DNA of 64,000 nt from Solanum dulcamara (GCF_947179165.1 NC_077242.1:76179097-76243096), one strand, 5' to 3'. Positions 33,302 to 45,464 are shown, numbered from the stretch's first letter. A program made the numbers and translations. Notes: generated by a model from the sequence alone, not told the origin.

Positions 33302-36300
33302 TCAAGTCCTGAACAAATTTGATGAAACCTGTAAAGGAAACTTCATATCAGTGTAGGGATATGAGATAGACAAAAAATCATACGCCTCAACAACAACATA
33401 TTCAATGTACTTCCACAAGTAGGGTCTAAGGAGGGTAGAAGGTAGAGAGGTTGTTTCCGAAAGATCCTCGGCTCAAGTAAAGCATAACAAAGCAGTTTGA
33501 AAAAGAGCATACAACAGTATATAAGACTTAGCAATTAAGTCATAACCAAAAAAAACATACATCTCGCGCAACTGAAATAGTGAAATGAATTCATGTGTAA
33601 GGGATCAAAGGGACAAAATTTTGATCAAGATTCATTATGCAGAACAGAATAAATTCCAAACTTTTGGCATCCAAGTTTCATGATTCATTGTTCTGGAAAA
33701 AAATGGATAACTTGAGTCCTAGGACTTCACAAGAACTACTTCAACTGAGAACGAAACTTGCCAAAATAAAGCAAAACTTTGGAAGATGAATAAACTTGTT
33801 TTTTCTTTTTTACCCTTCCCTAGGAGCTCCCACCTTTTTAGTTCCCCTGGTGACTCAAACCAACAATCTTAGAGTTGGAGGTGTAGGGTGCTTACCATCT
33901 GAGCAGCCCTCTTGTCGAAGATGAATAAACTTTATTAGACCTTCAACATAAAGAAAGCTTCTTGATAATCTCATTTTGCCTATTCTACTCCCTCCATCCG
34001 AAACTACTTGACCTATTTCCCCCGTGTTTTTATTATTTTTTATATCAATGGTGTTTGAGTCAACTTGCATTCACATCGACCATTCTACCGAGTACTTACT
34101 ACCTCCTACCAATACAAATATTAAATTTACTTCCCTTTTTAACCTTTTCTTTGTAATGATGGTGCCTAGGCCAGGTTACACTCACATGAATTATCCTACT
34201 GAGTACCTACTTCCCTTTTTATATATGCAGATATATTTTTGTTATTACAACGCTTACTGCAGTATCTTTTTCCCTTTTTTGATTGGCAAAGGCATACAAC
34301 ATCTTTTCACATTTCAAACCACCTTTTTTAACATTTCTCTACCAAACTCGATATAAATTACATTCAAGCATTTATTAGAGATCTTAACAACTGCGCAAAT
34401 CAAACTAAATCACACAGATGGGATAGATACTTCAAGAAAGTTATAGATGAACTTTTGCACGTGTCTAAAGTAGTAAAATAAAAGACATGACTAAACCTTT
34501 TTAAGGAAAAGAAAAGATTACCTTTAGATGGTGTGGCAGGATTTTTATATCGTAGGGCACATGAAGCCAAGCCTCGGGTGGATAGTACAAAAAGTTCTCA
34601 GGCTTACTAGTATAGATATCTGCATATTGATGAATGTGGTAAGCAAAAGCAGACTCCTGACCAGTATCAGTGAGGAACGTAGCTCCAAATGATTTATTGA
34701 ACATTCCCTTCATTTTGTAGCGAGTCTTTTGTCTCTCTTCATTGAGCTCCCTAAGGAGAGACTTGTATGCTTCACTTGTCATACTACTAGTTACGGTGGC
34801 ATGAAGCCTACCAAGAAGTTCTTGCATTATGTGAAACTTCGCCTGAATGGGGGAAGGAGGGAAAGAGAATAAAGCAAGTTAGTAACAAAATGGATAGATC
34901 TGACGGAAAAGAATAATCTGACTTTAGCGTACAAATGTTTATATAGTGTGTAGATAATGTAAGCCTATTTACTGCCAACACATTCAGATGAGACATATGG
35001 CCAAATGAAAGCAAGTCACCAATACATCGAGAAAATTCTGTGTTAACTCGTTTAAAGCAGTTTATGAAGCAAACCTTATGTCCTAATGAAACAATCTGCT
35101 TAGACAGTAGGCAGTTCATTGAAGTAGAGGGCAAGACAAGGTAATGAAAATAACTGGTTATCTCTCTAACGAGGCAAAAACAATAACTACATACCCAGTG
35201 TCATTCCACGAGCGGGGTATGGGGAGGGTACAGGTATGCAGACCTTACTCCTACCTTGGAATGTAGTCTCTAATGAGACAACAGCCCAAGGAAACTCACA
35301 GAAATTAAATTGTCAGCCATTCCAATGTTAATGCGTCCTAAATGCATAATTAGGGAAAACCAGGAATGGCAATAAGGTTTAGGAAGGTGAAGATGTTTCG
35401 TATAGATCTTCCAAAGTACATTTAAAACCTTCTAAAAATTCAACGTAGCTACAGCCAGATATCTGCATCATACCATGGTCTTCAAAAATCATGAAACGTG
35501 GGAATTACATAATCAAATAATCAAGTCATATATAACACATGCAATCAACATTAGAACCCTTCCCGCAGCACGTATCATATAATCCTATAACCAAACATGC
35601 AGTTTCAAGTGATTGATGAAAGACCATCAAGTTATACCTGTTCAAATCTGTAAGAATTATCATTCTGAATCATGATCTCACTCTGAAAACAAAAAAAGAC
35701 AACAGGAATTAACTTAACTTTTGATCAACAAAAGACGGAATATAGGACATTTTGACAAAACAAAAGAGAAAGAAGAGGATATAAACCTCCCTCCCACCAT
35801 AGATTTTGGAACAAGGTGTTGATAAGGATAACAATAAGTGATGCATTATATTGTACCCAAGGGTGCGCCCTAGTGGTCAATGAAATGGGTGCAAATACGG
35901 GAGACAAAGTTCAAATTCCAACAGAGACAGAAAAACATTAGGTGATTTTTTCCCAACTTCAGCTGACTCAGGAAATGACCTTAGATAGGAAGGTATGGAG
36001 GTCAAAAATTAGGACAGAACTTAGAAGGTTAGTAGGTAGTTGATTGTTGTCGCACTTTGTATGGGAAGGCAGGGAGCTAGCCTCCTCTCCTCTTCTTCTA
36101 TTAGTAGTTTTTTTGTTATTGCGTAGTTTCCTATTCTTCAATATGTATTACTATCTGCTGTTGGATTTGTTTTGTATATTGCTATTTTGGTGTCTGGCAA
36201 TCCTGCATCAGATACTTTTCTCAGTTCCTTTTCTTTTGAACCGAGGGTCTATTACATCCACCTTTCCCAGACCCCACTTGTGGGATTACACTGGGGATGG

Positions 36301-39300
36301 TATTATTGTTGTTGTCTAAACTATGGTGGGCAGAGTTAGTGGAACATCGCAGGTATCCAATGGAATAGTCAAGGTGCGCAAGCTAGCCCGGACACCACCA
36401 TTATAAAAAAAAATGAAGCATTTCATTTAAAACCAAATTATATATAATCCAGATTCCCAGTCGCTATTTAAACAAGTAACATCTTATACAGTGTATAAAT
36501 ATGCTTCATATTGATATCAAAAGTTTGCACTTCAACAACAAATCATCTTTTATAGCTAAAGGTAGTTTTATATAATAAATTTACATAGTTAGTCTATATA
36601 AGGAGCAGTACTAGTTAATACTATTTTTTAATGATTTAGCTATTTAGCAAATATTTGAGAAGATCAATTATACAAGAAAAGTTAGTTAAAGCTCCAAATA
36701 GTAATAGTATGATGTAAAACGGTACAGATGGAGACTATGGCTAAAATAGAAATAGGCCTAACATAAACAGAATAAAATAAAAGAAAGCACACCTTCAATT
36801 CATGGATGATGGCAGCAGTCCGCCACCCCGCTTTTGAAGGTCCTCTTAGATCACTAAAGAGGTGATCGCCAAAATATATCACCTGAAGTATCATGTGTTT
36901 ATCTCAGTAATGTAATGAAAGAAGTCTGGAAATGAAATGGATATATACATAGAAACGAGTAAGTTAACTTATCAAACTCGCATATGCGTAATAAAAGAGT
37001 ACAAAGTTTCCTTGCCATGAAAAAGCTGTTGTATTCTATTAAGCATACCTCTGGACCTTTCCACTTTGTAATCTGCAAGAATGCTTTGAGGCATCCATGG
37101 TAGTAAATTTTACCAGGCAAGAAAGCATCAACTTTTGTAAAAGCCAATGTGTCCTTCTCCACATCATAGCAGCTGAAGAAACATTCAATAAATACAATGA
37201 GGCAATACTGTATGTGATAGTAGCATGAGACAATTAGCCTTAAGAGGAGGATACTGATGGAAAATGTTTTATATAGTGAATTGCGACTTAGAAGAAGACG
37301 TGATACATCCTAAAAAACAAATCAAAATAGTCATAATTATTATTTTTTTAAAAGCAAACAAAACTCTCTTATTAATCCCAAAAAACAATGATAATGGGCG
37401 GGAATGGCATAGTTGGAACCAGTGTTATACGTAAGGAAAATTTGGCAGAGAACTTAATGGTAGAGAACCAAACCGAAACGGATGGTCAGATTTGTAAAAC
37501 TCTGGCTTGTTTGCTTTAGCAATTACGACATCAAAAAGTTCCTTCCAGGAATCTTGCTGACCCAAAGAATCCTAATGAAATATATACCAAAAAGAAAAGG
37601 TGTCAAGTTGGAGAAGTCATTTTACTTCCAGACTGATATAACAAAGTAACAAAAGACAGTACAATCAAAGCAGACATGAAAAGAAAGATACAAGTATCAA
37701 ACTGTATTCCCAAGGGGAAAATGAGGTTATGCTCATCCTCACCACCATAATCTTGAAAGATCTAATAATATTAATGCCAATAATTGCAAACTACAAGAAG
37801 TGGTAATATAGTGTGCATTTTGTTAAAAAAATAGAACTTGGGCCTAACTCGGCACCAAAAGGCTAGCTAGTGGTGAGAACTGTTCAAGATCATATAAAGA
37901 GACTACAACCCATACTCAACTAAATTAACACCCTCCAGCATAGCCAGGACTTGGACATTCAAAAGGAACGATACAACAAGGGTGACCTCAACATTGGCTG
38001 GCCAACATCAGGGAAGGGTCCGCCTCCAAAAAATGTTAAGAAAATGGACCTTGGGAGTTGGGACAAACTCAACTCCAAAAGCTAACTCAAGTGATGAGAA
38101 TTGGCAAAGACCATGTAAAGACACTAAAACTCAGACTCTTAACAGGACTGACGGGGAATTCTAAAACACCTAACTATACCTCAAACTAATAAATTAATGT
38201 TACAAAGAAAAGCAACGTGCTTCACTAAATGTGTAGCTCCAGAAAAAGGGAACTGAGAAACAGTTGCAGACGTATAAAATTTAAAACACTTGAATGAAGC
38301 ATGAAAAGAAAGATTGCCACAGTGCCAAAGAATCAAATAACACTGTCACTTTCGAAACAGGCTAGACCAAACATTAGACATGCAGATAATGAGCGAGGGA
38401 GTGGCATTACCAGTATATACGCGCACCCGTAAAAGAATCACAGAGATACAGACTCAGAGATATACAGTCACCAAAAATAATTTTCTGCTATGGATCTTCT
38501 ACATGTCAAGTAATTAAAAAAAAAAAAAGAGGATGCCAGCACACTACTTTCCACCATAAATTCCTGGCCCCTTTTGCACTCCATAGTCCACTTATGCAAC
38601 TAAAACTAATTTGCCAGTAAAAGACAACAACGTTTCATCTAGTTGAGGCAAAATATTTCAGTGCAAGGAGTGCTCTTATCTTCTCAATTTACATGCCACA
38701 CAGATAAACACAAACTTATAAACATAGTTTGCTGATGTCACATGCAAACTAAAATGGTAATGAAGTTCCAAGAAAAGTACAGCTGAGCATAAAAATTATC
38801 TGAGGAAGGTAAAATTGCAGACGATGCAAATGAGTGATCCATATTAAGCCAAAAGATTACAATATTTTTTTGTTCCACTTGAAAATACCTGCAACATAAA
38901 GCGCATCCCTCCATCCACAAAATAAAAGGGAGAGTTAGTCAACAAGAAAAGTTTCTTTCCTTTATCCTTCAGCATCCTTAGAAAGCGTAGTAGTTGATCC
39001 TGGAAGAGGGATATGTGAAATTAGGTCTAGAAGGTGAAAGTTCTGAAAGTTGCTATTGGGGGATCAGCAACTATGGTAATACTTACATTCTTTACAAGGT
39101 ATCTGGCGGGATCAGCAAGAATTCCTCTGTGAACTAACCCGCTATTATGAACATACTGTATCGCTCGATTCACATCTTCATATACATAACGAGCATCAAA
39201 TTCCAATTTAGCATCAACAAAATGTTGCACAATATCAGCAATAAGGCATGCCTGCAAAAAAAAAAAAAAAAAGAGAGAACCCAAGAGGTCAGAAAACCGC

Positions 39301-42300
39301 TAATAAAACTCTTCAGCAACTTATCTAATTGCATCAATTTACTTTATTTGAAGACAACATTCTTAAAGACAAGAGAATCATTAATCGTCCCTAATCCCTA
39401 TTACTCTGTACCTTTACTTTACACTACACAATCATATGGTATGACTACCCAAATGTCCAAGATATTTGGAACAAACTAAAAAGGAAAGAATGTTATAAAA
39501 GATGGAACAAAGTAAGTATTCTTTTCAAGGAAGATCAGTTTTCTGTGGACTTCAGAAGAAAAATTCCAACTGCTACTACTTGGATCAGATTAGGGAAGAA
39601 TAAACTAAAACTAGATCAAACTTAAAGGGTCTGCTATGCTGAACAATGTGCGAAAATCCAGAAAAAGTACACTTATGATCAATTAATTTTTTTAGAAGAA
39701 AATAGAAAAATAAAAAGAGAGAGAGACTTGAGTTTAATAATCCCACATTCCATATCTTCCTCTTGTCTGCCCCTTTTTATTTTCTTGATCAGGCACATCT
39801 TCCTTTTTTTTTCTTTTAATCGGTCACAAATGCTTCTTTACAGGATTCACATTTTACAAGAAGTGGAGGTATTTTTATGTTATTCAACAATGCCCTTTTA
39901 TAAGTGATCAGAAGAGAAGTGTAAGGTGCTCATGTGTTGTAAACAATCTAAAGAAACCATCTCTAGAAATGTGACAGCCCTTCATCCATAAAATATGAGC
40001 TACAAAAAATATGGGACGAATAGAGTACAACATTATCCCCTTTTGCTTAAAGACGGTTTTAAACTATCCAATTGGAAAACTAACAAGATTGTTTTGATGG
40101 GAACATACAGACATGAAGACGGCAATATCCACCTGTAACACCCTACTTAAGAAATTGCTCTTGAGAATTTGACTATTAATTGTGGTAAGAAATGATTTGA
40201 ATCACTTTCTTATTTTTTTTTGTTCAAGAAGAAACGACAAGTTTGCACACAGTTGCTGTAACAAACAGCTAATAGTTATATTCCCAAATTGCATACCTGG
40301 TTTCTAAAGCATGTCCACTCTTGATGTCTCTTAATTTTTTAAAACATTTGTCACCAATATTTTTCATGATTCGGAGAGCTAAACAAAAATACATATACAT
40401 GCCCGATGAGTGCAATCTTGTTAGTAATGCCGAATGAGTTCTTCAATGCGTTAATAGATCAAATGTTAAAGGGAAAACTTTGTTGATTGGCAAGGAAAAG
40501 CAAGTGGTTAAGCAAGAAAATTGAAACTGGTAAAAAATATTAGAGATCAAAACACTATAAACTAACCTCACTGAAACAGAAGAAATCCATCAAACTAACT
40601 AATTCCCGTGCTTGATCACGGCCAATATGTCTTGTACCATACATCTCATCTATTTCCTCCCGGCTGAGCTGCAAAATTTAACATCAGTGAGCATCAGATT
40701 ATCAAATATTAGATGCTTTCAGGTGTTAACTTTTTTTTGATACATAGGACAAATCAACTAGCAACACACCCAACTTCCAAGAGAGATCCAATATTGAAGA
40801 AGGCATTCACATCTGGTGAAGACTCCCCCCACCCCCCAACCCACCCCAACTTGATATACTCCTATCCTCCGTAGCCCATAGTTCAAGACACCTCTTTTTT
40901 GCCTTTGGATGGAGAAGTGTAAACAGGTTTTAGAAAAAAAAGTATTAGTTATCAATAGCATGGATGTTATATTCCTTTTGTTTTCCCCATTATGTTAGAA
41001 TTTTTGCTCTTTTTTCTTGTTTTTTTCACTTAGTTCATCATTTCGTGTGCTTTTATCACATCTTCTGCACTATCTTTTTGTAGTATCAGAAAATGATGCC
41101 CTTCAGCCTCTCACTACCAAATACCAGTTATCCCCAAAGAATACAATCATTTTTATTTATTTAATGAAATAAATAAGTAGATAAATAAGGTATTCCCAAT
41201 ATTTTCCATAAAATAAATCAAAAACACAACATAATAAGGAGCTTGCTGGACTTCACCTTGCGCCTGCCATAGTAGCAACCATCAAGCTCAATTGACCCAA
41301 AAAAGTCCAACTTCATAAGACACCCCTTCGATTTGTCATAATATAGCCCTCTGATGGGAAAACTTGGATCATACTTGAATTCCAAGCACATATCGGGATA
41401 CTTGAACTGAAGCACAAAATGAATAAGAGAGCAATCTATCAAAGGGTTTACTTTATCCGCAAAACATAACCCTGCATGCTCTTTTTTTAAGTTTATTCTT
41501 GGAATAGTTACCACAAGAAAAGTACAAAAACAAACCTCATTAACTAGATGTTGTTTTGCAACATCGTAAATCAAGCTCTGTAAATTGGAGGAGTAATGCG
41601 CCAACGTGTAATCATAGTCGAATCCATAGACTTGTATGCTGTCCAACCGCATGTTCTTATTAACGTATACACCTAATAATAAACATTATCCCAGCTAAAT
41701 TAAATCCAATCCTCAAATGGTAGTAGAAGTTCGCATAGAAGGTTAAATGCACTACAGAAGAAAACATGGACAACCTTTAGGATTCATTTTAGGCATTTGT
41801 TTCAATGCATCAGGAATCTTTAGAAACTTCTCCTTCGCAGCATTGTATTCTTCCCTAATTTTCGAGATTTCTTCCTCAGAGAGTGAATCATTTGCATTTG
41901 CTAACAGTTTTTCTTGGTCTTCAAACTTCAATACTTTCGGTTCGGAAGACGCTATACTACTACATCGACGACAACCGCCTCCTAAAAACCCTTATGTTTC
42001 CAAGAAAAACAGCAATCTCATTAGGTTTTCTGGTACAACCGAGCTACTTACAAACCCAACACAACATGAAAAGACGTTTCAACAAACCCACAACAAAGAA
42101 GGAAACAAGTACCTTCTTTACATCCATAATGAGAATAACTTGTCCTCTGCAGCAAAATTTGCTACTATCAGTAACACTATCAAAAGGGTATTCACATCTA
42201 TGATCCAAATGATAATACACAAACACCTACAATAACATGTGTACATACACAAGTTTATATAGGTACATGAATGGCATATGTTTGCAAAAAAAAAAGCAAA

Positions 42301-43709
42301 CATATAAACTAGACAGGTACTCTATCATCTATGAAAAATCCACAAACTCTGTAAGCTAGATAGGTACACCGAAATAGAATTTGCCTACATTACTCGGACT
42401 CTCCAAATTGTCACCGCACCTGTGTCGGATTCTCCAAAAAGCACAACTTTTGGAGTATCCGACATGCACCCGTCGACATTTTTGAAGAGTCCGAACAACA
42501 TAGACTTGCCACCATATATGACAACTATTAAAAGGGCTACACACACCAATGGCCAAAATGTTGATTAAAACATATATAACCACAAAGACATCTATACCTA
42601 GACAAGATTATACAGGTATAAGGGTGACATTTGTTCTTAAGCAGCATGAATACAAAGCTCCTAGGGGCAGATATAGAGGGTTGCGAGGGGGTTCACCGTT
42701 CACCCAAAAACCCCCAAGCCAAAAATTACACTGTATTATATATTTTGAATCCCCTGAACATAAGAATAGAGGTTGGCTCAGTGGTTTAGCGATTCAAACT
42801 TCACGTTGAGGTTTCAAGTTCAAATCTCAAGCACTATATTTTTATTTTTCGAACCCCCTTGGTGAAAATCCAAAATCCGTACAACTAATAATTAAGGAAA
42901 AAGGATTTTCTACTATTAGTGAACCTATCAAAAGGGTATTCTTATCCTCTGATTACACACAATAAAACCACAAAGGAAACTGTAGATACACAAGATTATA
43001 GGTATATGAAGTGCATATGTTAACTTATAAGCATTTGTTACACAAACCCACAAAATATATATTAAAACAAAGGTACTAAACAGAATATAAATACACAAGA
43101 TTAAGGGTGTGTTCGGTACGGAGTTTTCCAATTTTCCTATATTTGATTGGTCAAAATGTTTGGAAAATATTTTTTTTGTAGGAAAACAAGTTACTTAAAA
43201 ATGAGAAAAATGACTTCTCTAATAAAGTACGAAAAACAAATTGCATACCTAAGCATAATGTTTTGCTAAATAACATATAGTAAATGCTCGCTAGATAACA
43301 TATAGTAAATGCTCTTGGCATATATTTTCTTACTTATCCACCAAAAACTAGCAAATAAGAAAGAAACCAACTTATTTTTCAAGAAATCATTTTCCGTGAA
43401 AAACATTTTGCTTCATACCATACACACCCTAAATGCACATTTTGTCACACAAAACCACAAAGTATATAAACAAGACATTAATAAAAACTCATCTTAGGCC
43501 ATTAAATTACCAAAAAAATGCTACCATCTGCAAGTCCTATTAAAAGGGTATTCACATCTATGATTGAAAAAATGAAATGATGATTTTAAAAATAAAAAGA
43601 ATAAAAAATTGTAAGAACTGCAGAAAAACCAGAAAGAATAGAGGTAAAAGAGAGAGCTTACAAGAAAAGAAGAACGGAAGGGGATGATAAGCCTGCGAAG
43701 GGTTGCCAT
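33302..43709 (-). CDS. HAD-superfamily 5'-nucleotidase, NT5C2-like
   Basis: Thirteen exons: 43709-43662 (see below), 41981-41775, 41672-41536, 41406-41257, 40668-40567, 39251-39087, 38999-38889, 37571-37474, 37172-37049, 36882-36793, 35682-35638, 34842-34522, 33328-33302. Splice sites and phases agree from exon 2 to the 9-codon last exon (VSSNLFRT). The protein is about 520-540 residues. HAD motif I is FDYDYTLAHY (DxDxT nucleophile and acid), motif II is LFLLTNSPFYF, and motif IV is VIYFGDHLFSDL. This is the purine-type cytosolic 5'-nucleotidase II family (PF05761), which removes phosphate from IMP/GMP-like nucleotides with Mg2+. Arabidopsis At2g23890 and At5g48960 are relatives. The N-terminus MATLRRLIIPFRSSF looks like an organelle transit peptide. 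The strong donor at 43661 (CTT|GTAAGC) leaves phase 0, but exon 2 needs one carried base. Either a weak donor at 43675 or an acceptor near 41926 is used, or exon 1 is different. A TATATAAG at 43763-43756 supports the start region. Confidence 0.9.
33385..33525 (-). mobile_element. TTG-tailed SINE copy in the last nucleotidase intron
   Basis: CAACAACAACA followed by ACTTCCACAAGTAGGGTCTA, GGAGGGTAGA and AGAGAGGTTGTTTCCGAAAG is the reverse complement of the Solanaceae TTG-tailed SINE (compare 36230-36318 and 49733-49838). The outer limit on the right is uncertain. Confidence 0.65.
33798..33916 (-). mobile_element. tRNA-derived SINE with perfect 16-bp target duplication
   Basis: The 119-bp insert is flanked by identical GAAGATGAATAAACTT at 33782-33797 and 33917-33932. 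On the minus strand it has an A-box-like GCTCAGATGGTAAGCA and a B-box-like GGTTTGAGTCACC, as in SINEs derived from tRNA, and ends in an A-rich tail (T-rich GTTTTTTCTTTTTT on plus). The perfect duplication shows a young insertion in the last intron of the nucleotidase gene. Confidence 0.85.
34030..34230 (+). repeat. Two decayed copies of the ATAACCGTGGTG-type SINE
   Basis: ATGGTGTTTGAGTCAACTTG with CCGAGTACTTACTACCTCC, and again ATGGTGCCTAGGCCAGG with CTGAGTACCTACTTCCC, follow the word order of the SINE at 48458-48684. They lie in the last intron of the nucleotidase gene. Confidence 0.4.
35190..35293 (-). mobile_element. TTG-tailed SINE fragment in a nucleotidase intron
   Basis: ACCCAGTGTCATTCCACGAG, GGGGAGGGTACAGGTATGCA and GACCTTACTCCTACCTTGG match the reverse complement of the SINE family seen at 36230-36318. 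The copy is diverged; no target duplication was found. Confidence 0.6.
35857..35950 (+). mobile_element. tRNA-derived SINE 5' fragment
   Basis: CCCAAGGGTGCGCCCTAGTGGTC (A box region), AAAGTTCAAATTCC (B box) and ACATTAGGTGATTTTTTCCC follow the order of the family at 48458-48684, read from its RNA strand. It lies in the nucleotidase intron between exons 10 and 11. Confidence 0.55.
36080..36318 (+). mobile_element. TTG-tailed SINE copy (plus strand)
   Basis: The 3' part reads GAACCGAGGGTCTATTACAT, CAGACCCCACTTGTGGGATT and ACACTGGGGATGG, then ATTATTGTTGTTGTC. This is the characteristic 3' end of the Solanaceae TTG-tailed SINE. The 5' limit is approximate. Confidence 0.7.
40823..40850 (-). other. 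G-quadruplex-capable run in a nucleotidase intron
   Basis: Minus strand reads GGGGTGGGTTGGGGGGTGGG with further G, giving at least four runs of three or more G with short loops. The sequence would be in the nascent RNA of the nucleotidase gene, since that gene is on the minus strand. Confidence 0.55.
42390..42503. mobile_element. Foldback MITE (CGGACTCTCCAAA family)
   Basis: The left half (CTCGGACTCTCCAAATTGTC, CACC, TGTGTCGGATTCTCCAAAAA) is the imperfect reverse complement of the right half (TTTTGGAGTATCCGACATGC, CGACATTTTTGAAGAGTCCG). Arms of about 50 bases meet at a short centre. This palindromic element is common in Solanaceae introns and intergenic DNA. Confidence 0.75.
42660..42890 (+). 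mobile_element. tRNA-derived retroelement (GGTTGGCTCAGTGGTTTAGC family)
   Basis: An A-box-like TGGCTCAGTGGTTTAGCGA and B-box-like AAGTTCAAATCTC lie about 50 bases apart, followed by ATATTTTTATTTTTCGAACC. The preceding part (GGGGCAGATATAGAGGGTTG and AAAATTACACTGTATTATAT) belongs to the same repeat family, part of which recurs at 44795-44880. Confidence 0.55.
43104..43432. mobile_element. MITE with AGGGTGTGTTCGGTA terminal inverted repeats
   Basis: Left end AGGGTGTGTTCGGTACGGAG and right end, read inward, AGGGTGTGTATGGTATGAAG match at 15 of 20 positions. The interior is AT-rich with GGAAAATATTTT and AAGAAATCATTTTCC in inverse relation. It also holds a 24-bp direct duplication (ATAACATATAGTAAATGCTC, twice within 43272-43315). 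The target duplication is unclear; hAT-like is likely. It lies in nucleotidase intron 1. Confidence 0.75.
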
Positions 43710-43755
43710 TGCAAAGATGGCGCCTTCACCAGAACAATGAAAGCTGAATATTCTT

Positions 43756-43763
43756 CTTATATA
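43756..43763 (-). promoter_or_regulatory. TATA box of the nucleotidase gene
   Basis: Minus strand TATATAAG lies 47-54 bases before the ATG at 43709, followed by a GAAGAATATTC leader. This supports the chosen translation start and a very short leader. Confidence 0.5.
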
Positions 43764-44419
43764 ATAATAATAATAGAGAAAAATGAATAGTGAAAATTGA
43801 TGGTATTTTTGACCACTAGTCAACCACCATGATACAATTTGGGTAAATGCTTGATTGATTCATGTAATTTGATTGAATTTAAAATTTAAAAAATATAAAA
43901 AGACAATGATTCATAATTGCTTTTCAATTTTTAAATAAAAGATTATATTTTAATGGACTTTCCTTTTGACAAATAAATTAGATTCAATATGAATAAAATA
44001 TTGAAATGTCCTTAAATAGTTGCAAAATACTCTTTCGTTTATTTTTATTTATTCATCATATTAAAAATAAATATTTAATAATAACTTTTTAATTTAAGAA
44101 ATTAAGAGTTAATTTTAACTTAGTTTCTAATTTATCCTTATCATTAATTAGTAGTCATTTTCCTATTATATTTTTGAAGACATTGTATATTTGTATTTAT
44201 TATATTAAAAAGGCGATATAGTAAAATTATTCTTCTATTTATAATTTATTTAGAATTGCGTAAAGTCAATAATGAACAACTAAAGATGAACAAAGAAAGT
44301 AAAAAAAATTCATTATTTTGGAACTACTGATTAAAAAATGCCATTATTTTGGGACCGATTAGAAAGGAATTAGGACATAGGCAGTATGTGGTATTGGTGC
44401 TCACGTCAAATGAATGCAA

Positions 44420-44520
44420 AAAATGACAGTCCGGTGCACTTAAGCTACCGTTATGCGCAGGATCCGGAGAAGGGCCCGACCACAAGGGTCTATTGTACGC
44501 AGTCTTACCTTACATTTCAG
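44420..44520 (+). mobile_element. SINE-like insertion with 10-bp target duplication
   Basis: The insert with TCCGGTGCACTTAAGC, GTTATGCGCAGGATCCGG, AGAAGGGCCCGACCACAAGG and TCTATTGTACGCAGTCTTAC is flanked by ATGAATGCAA at 44410-44419 and 44521-44530. It is the second copy of the family at 32706-32806. Confidence 0.7.
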
Positions 44521-44794
44521 ATGAATGCAACTTACCATGATTAAGCTAATTTAATGCAGTTCCCTTAGTCTATTTTACATCTAGTATTGACTTGATTTAT
44601 TTTTTAAAGAATAATAAATCAAATGATAATTTTATTATATTATTTTTTTAATATAATAAATTTAATGCTTTCAATATGACGATAGTTAATAATAAGGAAT
44701 AAATTAGGCATTGAGTGATAAATTCTCTTTAATTTTAAAAATCGAATAAGTAAAAAGTAAACATATATTTTTAATATAGTGGACAAGGAAGATG

Positions 44795-44880
44795 GGAGCA
44801 ATGGCGGATCTACATATATTTGAGGGGGGTCGACTAACTTCCTTCATCGGAAAATTACACTGTATAGCTAAATAAAAATT
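44795..44880 (+). repeat. Retroelement-derived fragment (GGCGGATCTACATA family)
   Basis: GCAATGGCGGATCTACATAT, then GAGGGGGGTCGAC and CGGAAAATTACACTGTATAG, resemble the outer part of the retroelement at 42660-42890 (AAAATTACACTGTATTATAT). Short and old. Confidence 0.4.
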
Positions 44881-45464
44881 ATTGAAATAATTTCAAAAAC
44901 TTTCCCTTAGGTTTGGCTCCGTAACACTATCCTCCCTCGTGATTTACAATATTACATTTACCTTTTGAACAATTCTATTAACATATTTATTATAAATATA
45001 AATAATTTAAAGTTGACAAATTTACCCTTGATTGTCTTTTATTTAACAAGAATACTATAAGAATGAAAATTCAAATTCATTAGCGAAGCCTTCCATTCTC
45101 TGTGATTACTATTATTGTATGATACAGTATCACATCACATGTTATTCTTCAGCGGTGGAAAAGTCTCGTGCCAACTGCCAGCCTTTGCGCACATGAGCTA
45201 TTAATAAAAAGTTTATGAACTTTGGGAGCATTTTATCATTTGATAATTCGTCCTTTCAGTAAATGTGTCTCAAGACTTTTAGCATGTAATAATATAATAA
45301 TTATCAATACAAGGACTATCAACTTCGCTTTTAATTTATAATAGAAAGCATCTTCGCTTTCTTCATTTCGTAAGCTTGCTAGCTTACCGACTAAACCATC
45401 ATCTGCTTGCTTGATCACTTTCATGATAAAGATGCTTAAAAAGATTCTGAATTATATATATTTT

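Larger units (their letters stand above)
42100..43570. repeat. Degenerate repeats of an AAAAGGGTATTCACATCTATGA segment in nucleotidase intron 1
   Basis: CTATCAAAAGGGTATTCACATC or variants appear near 42178, 42528 (diverged, TATTAAAAGGGCTACACAC), 42917 and 43536. Three of the copies are followed by similar sequence (ACACAAG-TTATA-AGGTA-ATGAA, then GCATATGTT). The copies lie 350-620 bp apart, so they represent old segmental duplication later broken up by MITEs and a SINE. Confidence 0.55.

Noticed and set aside
33343..33534. Minus frame in the last nucleotidase intron
   Set aside because: It reads through a TTG-tailed SINE and has no splice support.
41747..42235. Plus-strand 162-codon frame
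   Set aside because: It overlaps exon 2 of the nucleotidase on the opposite strand, which has clear splice signals and conserved residues (MPKMNPKG), and runs into intronic repeats.
45236..45424. Minus-strand frame with KLASLRNEESEDAFYYKLKA
   Set aside because: Soluble-looking but short, unrecognised, without splice partners or promoter; it could be a gene fragment but cannot be supported.
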